Source of the DNA: Tetracentron sinense
Lineage: Eukaryota > Streptophyta > Magnoliopsida > Trochodendrales > Trochodendraceae
DNA: 64,000 nt
Direction: 5' to 3'
Assembly (NCBI GenBank): GCA_015143295.1
Contig: CM026554.1
Span: 28,843,531-28,907,530 of the forward strand
In this document: positions 53,541-64,000 of the stretch, piece after piece
How the letters are laid out: each line of letters begins with the position of its first letter
Numbering within the stretch: position 1 is the first letter of the stretch
Made by a program: the position numbers and the translations under genes
The notes under the pieces: generated by a model
The model's input: only the letters and a program-made list of their open reading frames with translations
The model's database searches: none
What the model was told of the DNA's origin: nothing

Positions 53541-56500
53541 ATGAATCAAATATTTCAAGCTGAAGAAACAAGTGAGATTGGGGAAGCACCAGACCAGATG
53601 CAGGATGGTGTAAAAGCGGTACAAGAAAGTCTTGAAGAAGTAAATCTTGCAGAAAATTTATCAGAAAAACGTCCAGTACTTATCAGTTCCAAGTTAGTCC
53701 CAGAAGAAAAAGAAGAAATGGTAAATTTGCTCAAAGAATACAGGGATATTTTTGCGTGGAATTATGAAGAAATGCCAAGGTTAAATCCTGTATTGGTCAC
53801 ACATAAATTGAATATTGGGCCAGGGTATGTACCAATAAAGCAATTGCCAAGGAAATTTAGACCAGATATTGAAGACCAAATCAAAATAGAAGTTGAAAAG
53901 CTCTTGAAAGTAGGCTTTATCAAGCCAATTCAACATCCTACTTGGCTAGCCAACATTGTACCAGTTAAGAAGAAGAATGGTCAAATCCGTTTCTGTGTTG
54001 ACTGAAGAGATTTAAACAAAGCATGCCCAAAAGATGAATTTCCTCTACCCAATATGGATCTATTAGTTGATGCAACAGCAGGTCATGATGCTTTTTCATT
54101 TATGGACGGTTACAGTGGGTACAACCAGATTAAGATGGCAGTAGAAGATGTAGAAAAAACAGCCTTCCGGACACCTTTTGGGAATTTTTATTATACAGTA
54201 ATGTCATTTGGGTTGAGAAATGCCGGAGCTACTTATCAAAGGGCCATGACAGCCATTTTTCACGACATGACATTGTTATCAAGTCCCAAAAGCGTCAGAA
54301 TCATGTTGATGATTTAAGAAGAGTTTTTCAATGATGCCGTCATTATCAGTTGAAGATGAATCCGTTAAAATGCGCTTTCAAAGTTTCAGCAGGTAAATTC
54401 TTGGGATTCATTGTAAACAGACATGGCATAGATATTGATCCAACAAAGGCTCAGGCAATTGCATCCATGATAGCTCCAAGCACAGTTAAAGAGTTAAAAA
54501 GCTTTCTAGGAAAGATATCCTATATAAGAAGATTCATTCCAGGACTGGCAGCTGTCATAGTACCTCTTATGCCAATCCTACGGAAGAATTGTAAGTTCAA
54601 ATGGGAATCAGTGCATGAAAAAGCTTTTAAGCAACTCCAACAGATGATGAGTTCAACAACAACCATGATGGCGCCAATTCCAAAAAAGCCTTTGATCTTG
54701 TATTTGGCTTCAACAGAAACCGCTATTGGAGCTCTTCTAGCTCAAGAAGATCTGTCTGGTTGTGAACAACCAATATACTATCTCAGTAGAATTCTCAAAG
54801 ATGCAGAATTAAGATATCCTCGGATTGAAAGGAGTTGTTTATCTCTGATCTATGCTTTACAAAAATTCTGCCATTATTTACTGTCTCATAAGATTTTTCT
54901 GATTACAAAATCTGATCCAATCAAATATCTCATGTCAAAACCAATTCTTTCAGGACGAGCAGCTAAATGGCTTCTTTCATTATCAGAGTTTGATATTACA
55001 TGTCTTCGCCTTCGTGCTATCAAAGGACAAGTAGTAGCAGATTTATTAGCAAATTTTCCAGGAAATGATGATCTGACATTAAAAGAAGAACTACCCGGAG
55101 AATTACCTAAAGCAATGACTATTGAAGCAACAGAGGAATGGTTCATGTATTTTGATGGATCTAAAACTACAAATTCAGCTGGGGCAGGTATTGTGTTAAA
55201 AGTTCCTGGGGGTGAGGTAATGTCCTTTTCTTTCAAACTGGATTTTCCTTGTTCTAACAATATAGCAGAATATGAAGCTCTTCTCATAGGTTTGTCAATT
55301 GCTAAAGAGTTAAAAGCCAAGAGAATAAATGTAATGGGGGATTCCAATTTGGTAATTAGCCAAATGGAAGGATCATTCAATGTAAAGGATGTTGGTCTAG
55401 CTCCATATAGAACAGCAATTCAGAAAATAATGACCAGTTTTGATATGGTAGAATTCAGGTATCAAGAGCGCACAGGAAACCGCTATGCTGACGCACTTGC
55501 TACTTTGGCATAAAACTAATATTTGAAGGAGAATCTTCTCAAGTGGTAGTCAAAAGGCGTACAATAGCTACGCCTCTAATGAGGGAATTATGTGAAAAAG
55601 AATCTAAAGAAGCAGATTAGAGAGAACCAATTTTGAAAGATATTTACCGCCTTCATGATTCAACAGTGGTCCCTACTACAACACTGAAATTCTTAAAAAT
55701 TTCTTGCAGATAAATGGGGATCTATATTTCAAAGGGCCTGAAGGCGTTCTGATGAGATGTGTTGGAGCAAGAGAAGCTAAAGAACAAATGATGCAAATCC
55801 ACACAAAAATATGTGGGTATAATCCCTCTGTTAGCCTGTATAGGAGGTTACAACGTTTTGGGGTATACTGGCCAACAATGGAGATAGATGCTGCTATGTT
55901 ACAGAAAGAATGTTCTGATTGTCAGATATTGCCAGATAGAGAAGAATGTCACTTTACAAATTCTTGGGAAGATTGGAAGAAACCATACAATGACTACTTC
56001 ATAGATGGGATAATGCCTACTGATCAAAATGAAGCTTTCAAGTTTAAAAAGAAAGTTGTTAAATTCTACTTTAACAAAGGAGAATTATTCAGGAAATGAT
56101 ATAATGGTATTGCTCTCAAATGTCTGTCTGGAAAGGAGGTTGAAATAGCATTACATGAAACTCATAGTGGGGATTGTGGTGTTCATCAAGGAAAAAGCAA
56201 GTTGTTTCAACACATTTTGGGATTGGGATATTATTGGCCTACAATGGAAGCAAATTCACATCTATATGTTCAAAGCTGTCATCAGTGTCAAATCAGAGGA
56301 AATGTCATTCATGCACCTGCACAGTCTCTACAGTATGTCTCTACACCCTGGCCCTTTCACACTTGGGGGCTAGATTTAGTTGGACCTGTTAATCCTCCTG
56401 CTGAAAGATATGTTTGGATACTTGTAGCTACTGAATATTTTACCAAGTAGGTAGATGCTATACCATTAAGAAAAGCTACAGGTATCATGGTGGCTAAATT

Positions 56501-57214
56501 TATCAAGGAAAACATTATTTGCCGCTTTGGAATACCAAAGGAGGTTGTCACAGATAATGGCACGCCTTTCATAAATTCTAATGTGAGAGAGTTATTGGAG
56601 AAATATGATATCAAACACAAGAAGTCAACCCCTTATTATCCTAAAGGGAATGGGCAAGTAAAGCTACTAACAAGACTATTCTGAAGATAATTGGAAAGAT
56701 GATAGAAGGTGCTCATAAAAAATGGTGTGAAAAGCTTCCAACAGCACTTTGGGCTTACAGAACTTCAGCAAGGACTGGAACATGTGTTACTCCTTTTTCT
56801 CTAGTGTACGGAACAGAAACTGTTGTACCTTTGGAAATTAAGATACCATCCACAAGAATTGAAGTATTTGATGGAGAAATGGCAAGCCTTCAAACTGCTA
56901 GGTTAGCTCAGTTGGAAGTTGTGGATGAAAAGCGTGAAGTTGTTGCTATGAAGACAAAAGCGTATCAAAGAAAAGTTGCTAAAGCGTATGACAAGGCTGT
57001 ACAACATAGAATCCTAAAAGAGGGTGACTTGGTCCTCCGAACAGCTATTCATATTAGGAATGGTACAAAAGCGGGGAAGTTTACTCCTAATTGGGAAAGG
57101 CCATTCTTGATAAGGCAAAGCTTTGATAGCGGCTACTGTCTTTTATCTACGCCATCTGGTGAAGTATTACATTATCCTATTAATGTGAAATGGTTAAAGA
57201 AGTATTATGCTTAA
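53541..57214 (+). pseudogene. Pol of the Tat element (RT, RNase H, second RNase H, integrase), broken
   Basis: RT begins near 53700 and reads KKKNGQIRFCVD up to an in-frame TGA at 54003, then PKDEFPLPNMDLLVDA onward. Near 54265-54290 the catalytic YVDD segment is deleted with a frame change, so RT is dead. The frame resumes by 54350 through the connection and first RNase H. A second RNase H of archaeal type (MYFDGSKTTNSAGAGIVL to YADALATLA, 55147-55513) identifies the Tat lineage. Integrase follows, with two finger-like blocks ending in CSDCQ (near 55915) and CHQCQ (near 56280), and DDE-core strings GLDLVGPV and VVTDNGTPF; Lys replaces the usual Glu after NGQV near 56655. Stops at 56097 and 56448 and a frameshift near 56665 interrupt it. 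Confidence 0.88.
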
Positions 57215-57285
57215 TAAAAGGAATGAACAAAAGATTTTCATATTCATTACTGTCAAAATTTACAAGGTCAATAAAAGAATAACTT

Positions 57286-60200
57286 TTACAAAATTTCTGA
57301 CGTAAAGCCTTTTTCATTCAAAGATACAAGTCTCTGAGCAGAAGCTCTTAGACGAGTATACTCTTCATGATCTGTTTTAATCTCTTCTTGTAAAGCTTTT
57401 AAGTTGTCTTGTGTTTCGGATATCTTCTTTTCTTTTTCTTCTAATATGGCTTGATGGTGGGCAATCTCTTGATGAATAGCATGAATGCTATTTTGTTCAT
57501 TCAGCACCGCCTTCTTGAGTTCTTCTGCTCTAATTATTTTGCTAGTATAGGAACTGTTCAGCTTAGCAAAATTTTTAGCCTGAAAAAACGTCATGGATAA
57601 ACTGTTTAAGAAATCCATCAGCCATTTTACATTAACATTAATGTCTTCCAGCTCCTTTAGCTCCTGGCTCCAATCTTCAAAGGTCTTTATCCTCAAAAGC
57701 GTAAGATGAGGCTTGATGTCTCTAACTTTTCTGATAATAGAGCAAACTGTCTCTATGCAGCCTGCTCTGATGATATGATTCTTCAAAGGACAAGAAGAGG
57801 TAATGTCTTGATAGCGCTTTACTATCTCTGACCAAAGAGGAAGAGAGCTTTCAGATACAGCATACCGCTTCAGAATTTCTTCAGGAGAACCTATTGATGG
57901 CGACTCAGTTGAGACAGAAGGAGTAGCAACCTCTTCACTTACGAAATTTCCGACGAAAGCAGACAAATCTAATGAAACAGTTTTCTGAGGGATTGCTGCA
58001 TGAAGATCAGAGCCAGTGATTAGTGTTTCTTCATCAGTAGTCATATTGATCTCCATACCAGAATCAATAACTGGGATCTCTTCATCAACGTTTCCTAGAG
58101 CTGTCTCTGTGGTAGTGGGAATCCTTTCATCAATAATATCCTCTCCGATAATTCCTTCCTCAACATTCTGTTCTGAAGAACCGACGATGACGCTTTCAGT
58201 AGAAGCAATCACTTGAGCATTAACGCTCTCAGTAGAAGGCACTGGTGTTTGGATATAATCAAAATGATTGAGACTAGTTGAGAGAGGAAGATTTTCAAGA
58301 GGTTGCTGTTCAGAGTTCTGAACCACAGGAGAGAAAAACGTTATTTCACTAGTTGAAGGAGGTTCCACCTCCATAGGTTGTTCTGAAGCCTCAACTCCGA
58401 CAACTTTTTCACTTGAAACATCTTCTATTTCAGCCTCAACAACATTTGATTCCTTGTCCTTGGGAGCGTCGTTAAAAAGAACCTCAACTATTGCAGAATC
58501 AGATATGATATTGTCTTCAACATCAACAGGCTCCAATATTTCAGCTTGAACGCCTTCAGAAAGTCCTTCAAAATAATACATATGTTGTTAGAACACTTTA
58601 TTAATGCATTATGAATGAGAAAATAAACAAATAAGTACATATATTGATAAAACGTTTTTTTTAAAGTAACTAACCTGCGCTTTCAGAACTAGCAATAGTA
58701 GCCTCAATCATAAGAGGTGATGAGGATTGCACAGTCCTTTGGAGAAGAAGTGATTTTGCCTTGATAGCTTGCGATCTCATTCTTTTCAGAGAAATTAACG
58801 CTTTAGCTATATCAATGGTCCTCGTAGGGTTTGCAATCTTCTGAATACCAGAGGCTTTAGCAGGTTGATCTTTCTGCTTGGAAAGCGGAGAAGAACTGGG
58901 CTCACTCTCAAGCCAGACATTTGCTAAGTTTTCAACTTGTACCCTTGCTTCCGCTGATGAAGGGAAGGGAATATCAGCAATATTATCTCTAGGAACACCA
59001 AGCCCCACTGGAGTTAATGGAGTTCCAGAGCTCCCTGCACCAATGTCTGAAGGCGGTGCTGTATTCTTTTCTTGGGCTAAAGAAGTTTCAGTCCTTCCTA
59101 ACTGATGTTGACTTTGTAAATTTTGTTTACGCATAATCAATGGTTCATTATCTTCACTATCAGAGGAAGGATCCTGTAACAATTTTTTTTAAAAAAAGAG
59201 TGTGAAATTGAAAAGCGTATGTATAAGGAATTATTTTTAAACTTTGAAAAGTATTGCTTATTGATTGACTCTCGCGCTTCTTAGAAGGAGGAGCCTTCTT
59301 CTTTATTGCAGTTTTCTTGATTCTAGGCGCTTTTGGAGTAGCCGCCTTTGGAACAGTAACATTTGCAGGCTGAGGAGGGGTAATGTTTTCCTCTCGAATC
59401 TCAGAAGGACCTCCGTCAGCAGATTTTGATTTTGGCTTTTTGGGTGGAGAAGCTACCGCTTTCCTCTTCTTGCCTGCACCAGGGGGCTCCTTCAAACATT
59501 TTTCCTTATCCATAGTCAAATTAATCGGTTGACTGATCATTGGCGGACTTTGAACAAAAGCTTTGAAAGTACCAACGCAAGCTTTCCAGAAAAGCTGATA
59601 GTTCTTCGTGCATCTGCCCATTCTGTGCTCCCCAGCCAAGTAGAAACCAACAACGAATGGCCTCAAGTTTGAAGACCAGCTCTCCATAATAAAAGCTTTC
59701 ATGGTTTTCTTCAAGGAGAAAGATTCAGCTACACCATCTGGGACACCTTGATCAAGCCCAAATTGCCTCAAACACCGATCAGGGTTGTAAGACTCGAGAC
59801 AGAAACTGTTTGTCTTGCCGCCATCCACACTGAAGAGACCTACTAGGTGACACTTAGATAAAATAGCAAAGCAATGGAGATCCTTCAATAAAATTTATGC
59901 CCGCTCTTCAGAATTTGTACCCAGAAAGGCCAAAGGAGTTTCAGAATGATAAGAAAATCTTTCAATTCCTTTCAAAGGCTCAATATAAGGCCTGAAGCAA
60001 AAACACTTTTCTTTGTCAATAAAATCAAAGATCAATGCATCCTTCTTCCTGGAAATGCTACTCCACCGCCATGCCCTGGGACTTGGGAAATCTTCAACGG
60101 CGGTATCATCAGCTTGTAATGGGGAAAATTGTCTAGCTGAAGGTGCATAGCCAGGAAAGCGTTCCCACAACCACATCTGGAGGAAAGCGGTGTGAACAAA

Positions 60201-61124
60201 TGATTCTATATTATAAGAACTTGCTGACCAAGCTTGACATTTGTGAATCTAATCTAAGTTCTTGTATAGAGTTCCTAAAAAATATATTCCCAAGGGAAAG
60301 CTTTGACCATCAGCAAGGCGGAAAGCCAGAGGAAATAATCTGTCCAAAACTTTATCTGTTGGAGCGCCTTCAAAAATGTATCTTGACAGCCACATGCAGA
60401 TGAACGCTGTCAGCTCCAAAGGAGACTTGTACTCTTTCCCATATTTATATTCTCTAACTCCTGTCTCCTTGTTCACAGGACCTTTCTCTCTGAAGAAGTA
60501 GCGTACCTAACCGTAAAAGTTTGGCCGCCTTGCATGAGATTCTGAAGCTCCCCAAACAGGATTCACTCTTGATTCCCAAACTAGAGCATGCAAAAGCCTT
60601 GCCGCTTTTATCTCTTCTTTGCTCAAAACAATGTCTTGTATATCACTGTTCCCAAATATGGGTAATCTCCATAACGCCATTACATCTTCCAAAGTAGGGG
60701 TAATTTCTCCCCACGAAGTAATAAAAGTGTGAGTTTGATTGTTCCATCTGGTAACCAGCTGTGATAAGCTATCCGTGTCTTTTCTAACTTCAAAATCCTT
60801 TGAAAGCTCTATGGCTCTAAATATCTCGGCAGCGTGAAGTTTAGGCCCATACTCTGGGTGAATAAGTATGTAGTCACACCAAGCTGTCCATTCCTTGGTA
60901 CAGCTGCTATGAGAACTGAAATTAACTTGTGAAAGCGGAAAATCTTTCCTTTCTATTCTAAACATGGTAGTAGCAAAAGGTGAAGGACAAAATCCTTTAG
61001 CTCCGTCAATATCGCCATAGGACAAAGCCCACCCATCAGGAGGAATAGCGGTATCCTAGGAGTGATGCATAGCTGAATCCCAAAATTCACTACTTAAAAT
61101 ATTTTTTTGAGAAGAGGAAGCCAT
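57286..61124 (-). pseudogene. Antisense plant mobile domain (PMD) gene inside the Tat element
   Basis: This minus-strand gene lies between integrase and the 3' LTR, convergent with pol (71 bp between stop codons). Its ATG is at 61122-61124 (MASSSQKNIL). One frame runs to about 59160 with four in-frame stops: TAG at 61056, 60507 and 60249, and TAA at 59895. It encodes a PMD of the aminotransferase-like type (FITSWGEITPTLEDVMALWR near 60660-60740, LTAFICMWLSRYIFEG near 60400, TAFLQMWLWERFPGY near 60170), then a basic Lys/Pro tail (59260-59520). A second exon starts at 59173 after TTGTTACAG; its donor partner is unclear. A third starts at 58565 after a clean 109-bp intron (GCAG|GTTAGT to TTTGAAG). 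The last exon (58565-57286) is acidic, then a Lys/Glu coiled coil (57300-57560). Total length was about 1200 residues. PMD proteins act in silencing or splicing in Arabidopsis (MAIN, MAIL1); a role in this element is unknown. Confidence 0.8.
58566..58674 (-). other. Intron of the antisense PMD gene
   Basis: The donor AG|GTTAGT starts at 58674 and the acceptor TTTTGAAG ends at 58566; the length is 109 bp and it is AT-rich. Joining the flanking exons keeps the reading frame exactly (phase 1). This supports a real spliced gene on the minus strand. Confidence 0.75.
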
Positions 61125-61858
61125 AGCTGAAAGCGTAAAAATTGCAGAAATAGAAAAATGGATTACAATGTGTTCTTATATATATATATATATATATATA
61201 AACATATACATATATAACAATAATAAATATACATGATAATAACAGATGGAAGAAGTAGATGGAATGATATAAAGTAGAAATGATCAAAACCACTCGCACA
61301 AAATAAAAAGATGAAAAAAAAAAAAAAAACAGCAAATATGAGCATAAGCAGAAGATAGAAACGGTAATAAAAAAAGAGAGGGTAAGAAAATAGAGACTCA
61401 CCAGAAGTTTAATGGATGTTCTGAAACTCCAAATATAAATTGAAAGCCTTGATCACCAAAAAAACTTAATCACAGAAGAAGAAGATGAACACTCAGAGTA
61501 TGTTTGCATGAAGAAGAAGATGAACAGTAGGTAATAAAAAGCTGATTCTTTGATTTTTATACTGTTTAAACATTTATGGTATGCGGATATCAAGAAGAAC
61601 GTTTTGGTTTGAAATTTGAAAAAATGTATAATCATAATGATACTGGCAGGCTGGCTGCGTAATCCTATTGGTTATAAATCTGATAAGTTATTTCTGTGCA
61701 GAATTTGAAAAGACAGCTTTTGATACTCAAGACGTCATATTTATGACAAGTATATTATTTAATGATTACAAATATTTTTTAAATAAAGAATGTTTTGTCT
61801 GCTCAAACGCCTTTGGTATCCTCAAACCCAAAAGCGTCCTCACAGACAGGGGGCTAAA
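61125..61858 (-). promoter_or_regulatory. 5' region of the antisense PMD gene and polypurine tract of the Tat element
   Basis: On the minus strand a TATAAAAA box lies at 61561-61554, about 430 bp before the ATG, followed by a TTCTTCTTC-rich leader (61460-61530), a poly-T/TC stretch and a (TA)n run (61170-61200). On the plus strand the same region ends in GACAGGGGGCTA (61845-61856), the polypurine tract next to the 3' LTR. That this is the antisense promoter is an inference. Confidence 0.5.
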
Positions 61859-63267
61859 TGTTGATGATAGTTATTGAAAAGTTTGACTTGTAAAATTTTG
61901 AACTTAAGAACGTTGTTCATAATCCAATAAAATAATGACACGTGGCTCAATGGACATTCTGACATATTACATACTAAAATCCTCTTTTGAGATTTGATTA
62001 ACAGAATTCCATGTTTATCTGATAATGATGATTTTAGTCACTAATGATCACTGATTTTCAGGCTTTTATGCTTTTAGTTCATGTAAAGGATTATGCTCCT
62101 TGATGACTTTCTTACCCCTACATCACTGATGAAAATTGAAACTATTGCGCTTTTAATGCTATTGATGTAGATTCAGGCTCTAACGCCTTTGGATATTGTT
62201 TCAGGCTCTAACGCCTTTGGATATTGATTCAGGCTCTAATGCCTTTGGATATTGATTCAAGCTTCAACGCCTTTCTGATGATGATGGGCTTGGTAAGGAT
62301 TAGTACCCCCCCTCTGTGTACCTTTCTGATGACCTATACCAGAAAGATGATTTGTTCTGTCAGGGGTGAACGGTACGGATTGGTACCCCCCTGTGGGAAT
62401 GAGTGTGACTGTTTCCCTTCATTACCTATTCCAGTGAAGCATGAATTACTTCCTGGGCTGACAATCAGGGAGAAAGCATTGAGGATAGATTTTTTCTCAG
62501 TTTCTCTTAAGGCCTGACGGGATGGGTGTCTTCGTCCAACACCTCCGCTTTCCCTATTAGAGTTGAGATGATTATTATTATTATTATTGTTATTATGATT
62601 ACTACTTAGAGGAGTGTTGCTGTCTGAACACTAATACATTACCTCAATAGGACAGTACACCATGAAAGCGTATGACCCGCTTTCACGATGTAGTTACCAA
62701 CTGCTTTGGGGGAGGATGATGAGTTTGGTTTTGGAGGGCTTAGATAAAATTTGTTAAAGAATGGATATTATAATACCGCTTTTAACCTTTGAAGAATATA
62801 TCCGAAAGCTTTGGTCATAAAGGCTTAAAGGAGGTATGGTGAAACGCCTTTATCTTGATGGAATCCAATATTTTCTCTCTAAAAGTCGGTTACAAAAATG
62901 GTATAGACAGCTGTACAAGTTAGTTATGATTTATGTTGATCACTATAAATAGAGGTGACCCACTCTTGTTTCAGGGAGAGATTTTTTCCCAATTCCAATA
63001 AGATTTCCTGAAATCAATTCCAACCAGAATTTACAAGAAAGAAAGTAAAGGATCGTCAAGGAAAGACATTCTGTCACTAACTGTTCTTCATTGTTCTTCC
63101 TTCTCTCCCTCTGAATCATTTCTTTCTTTTTCCCCTTTCTTTCTTGATATTCCTGAAGTCATTGTCTCCCAAAATACTCCAATTTAGAACGGTGTAGATA
63201 TCGGATTTAGGCTAGATTGAGGTTACAGTAAACCCTATTTCTTCAAAAATCAAATCACCCCTCTACA
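61859..63267 (+). repeat. Right LTR of the Tat element
   Basis: It begins TGTTGATGATAG and ends CCCCTCTACA. It has three copies of the 28-bp unit (starts 62172, 62200 and 62228) against two in the left LTR, which explains most of its extra 31 bp. The stem around the TATA box (near 62940-62960) has lost one C. Confidence 0.92.
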
Positions 63268-63272
63268 CCAGA

Positions 63273-64000
63273 CAAACCTGTTGCAGCTACACCTGAACAT
63301 GTGGAAGTGCATGCACCACCACCTCCTCCTCCTCCTGTACATCATACTGCAGGAATTGAAGCTTTCAGGAGACTGAGGCCCCCAACGTTTGATGGTACTA
63401 CTAATCCAATGACGGTTGAAGCATGAATCATGCAATTTGAGAAGATTTTAAGGGCGCTCCAGTGTACAGATGAACAGAGGGTTGATTGGGTTTCATTTGT
63501 TATGGAAGGTGAAGCCGAGCACTGGTGGAGAGCTATGGTAAGGTAGAGAGACATTACTAGGACAAGGCAGCCATGGACATGGCGGAGTTCCTGGACTTAT
63601 TCTACAAGCATATTCCCAGCATTCGTAAAAGAATAGAAAGAAATTGAACTCCTCACCTTAGAACAGGGAGTATAACAGTGGTAGAATATGAAGCAAAGTT
63701 TGTTGAACCTATCTCAATTTGCACCTCAACTGACTCTCGAATGAGAAATATGAAGGTCAGAATGTTCGAAATGGGTCCTAAGGACATTCATCAGAGACAA
63801 AGTTTCTATACTATAATTAGGAACTTTTGGAGAGGATAGTGAACAAGGTTTAGATAGCTGAGAAGAATTCTGAGGAGTTCTTCAAGAGGAGGGACAACAA
63901 CATAAGGGACAGAAGAATGGTTATAGGCCAGACCAGGGGGCCAATGCAACCAGAGAAGAGGGCCAGTCCTGCCCCCTATCTGTTGCTAGGCCGATGCAGA
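63273..64000 (+). pseudogene. Tekay/Del-type gag, second part
   Basis: The interrupted gag resumes here: a Pro-rich hinge (HAPPPPPPPVHH), then the gag capsid start PPTFDGTTNPMTVEA, a TGA at 63424 where Trp is usual, and IMQFEKILRALQC and VSFVMEGEAEHWWRAM. A TAG at 63546 and frame shifts follow. Toward 63900 a basic KRRDNN- and RGPMQPEKRASP-like stretch in shifting frames corresponds to the end of gag before the zinc finger. The element continues beyond the window. Confidence 0.8.

Larger units (their letters stand above)
49672..63267 (+). mobile_element. Tat-type Ty3/gypsy element with antisense PMD gene, inserted in gag of another element
   Basis: The element is 13.6 kb, with LTRs 49672-51049 and 61859-63267, a Tat-type primer site, gag-protease, RT, RNase H, a second (archaeal-type) RNase H that marks the Tat lineage, integrase, then a minus-strand gene and a polypurine tract. 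Flanks GTAGA (49667-49671) and CCAGA (63268-63272) are a decayed target duplication. The LTRs differ at about 10 positions in the first 310 bp (about 3%) and by tandem-repeat number, so it is much older than the SIRE element. Its coding region is broken in several places. Confidence 0.92.

Noticed and set aside
54886..55380. 164-residue minus-strand ORF in the Tat RNase H region
   Set aside because: It is the complement of clear RNase H coding sequence.
55704..56310. Duplicated integrase finger as a novel arrangement
   Set aside because: Two finger-like blocks before the integrase core appear to be normal for this group of Tat elements as far as I recall, so it was noted in the annotation only.
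61170..61205. TA-rich run as an origin or promoter
   Set aside because: It is a plain (TA)n microsatellite; a better TATA box for the antisense gene lies at 61554-61561.
1..64000. tRNA or rRNA genes
   Set aside because: No cloverleaf with A and B boxes or rRNA-like sequence was noticed on either strand by eye; the tRNA-like strings seen are retrotransposon primer sites.

Overview
The window looks like nuclear DNA of a eudicot plant. It is AT-rich, with two intronless pentatricopeptide-repeat (PPR) genes of Arabidopsis type in a matrix of plant LTR retrotransposons (SIRE-type Ty1/copia, Tekay/Del-type and Tat-type Ty3/gypsy), MITEs and a Helitron end. The species cannot be named from sequence alone. 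Host genes are few: a short PPR gene (minus strand, 7888-8811), a long PPR gene (plus strand, 29867-32260) and a decayed intron-containing HEAT/ARM-repeat gene (42675-43479).

Layout. 1-6245 is the 3' part of a dead SIRE-type copia element: pol remnant, a broken second ORF and the 3' LTR. 6246-9684 holds the short PPR gene, with a fold-back MITE about 90 bp upstream of its start. 9680-25788 is a three-level nest read from target-site duplications: a minus-strand solo LTR (TSD TAAAG), holding a plus-strand solo LTR (TSD ACTTG), holding a young SIRE-type element (11456-22002, TSD ACCAA) whose LTRs differ at four positions. 25789-29866 is repeat-rich spacer with an old minus-strand LTR. After the long PPR gene come an old Tat-like LTR (33168-35553), dispersed repeats, a Helitron 3' end (41860) and the HEAT relic. 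44919-46865 is a chimera of a SIRE-like LTR plus gag start and a gypsy RT piece. From 46882 to beyond the window end runs a Tekay/Del-type element whose gag is split by a 13.6-kb Tat-type element (49672-63267).

Two patterns stand out. First, almost every LTR here carries a cluster of CG-containing near-perfect palindromes, generally upstream of a TATA box. The palindrome sequence is specific to each element, but the units usually recur every 19-22 bp. In both SIRE elements a second copy of the same palindrome type, with its own TATA box, lies in front of the second ORF, which looks like an internal promoter. The copia element's module also shares spacing and spacer sequence with the module of a gypsy-like solo LTR. 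Second, the Tat element carries, antisense between integrase and 3' LTR, a decayed intron-containing gene with a plant mobile domain (PMD) and a C-terminal coiled coil.

How the parts work together: the retroelement gene sets (gag, protease, integrase, RT, RNase H) form self-copying units, most of them now broken. The only genes likely to serve the host are the two PPR genes, predicted to act on organellar RNA. All family assignments are from reading motifs by eye; no database search was run.
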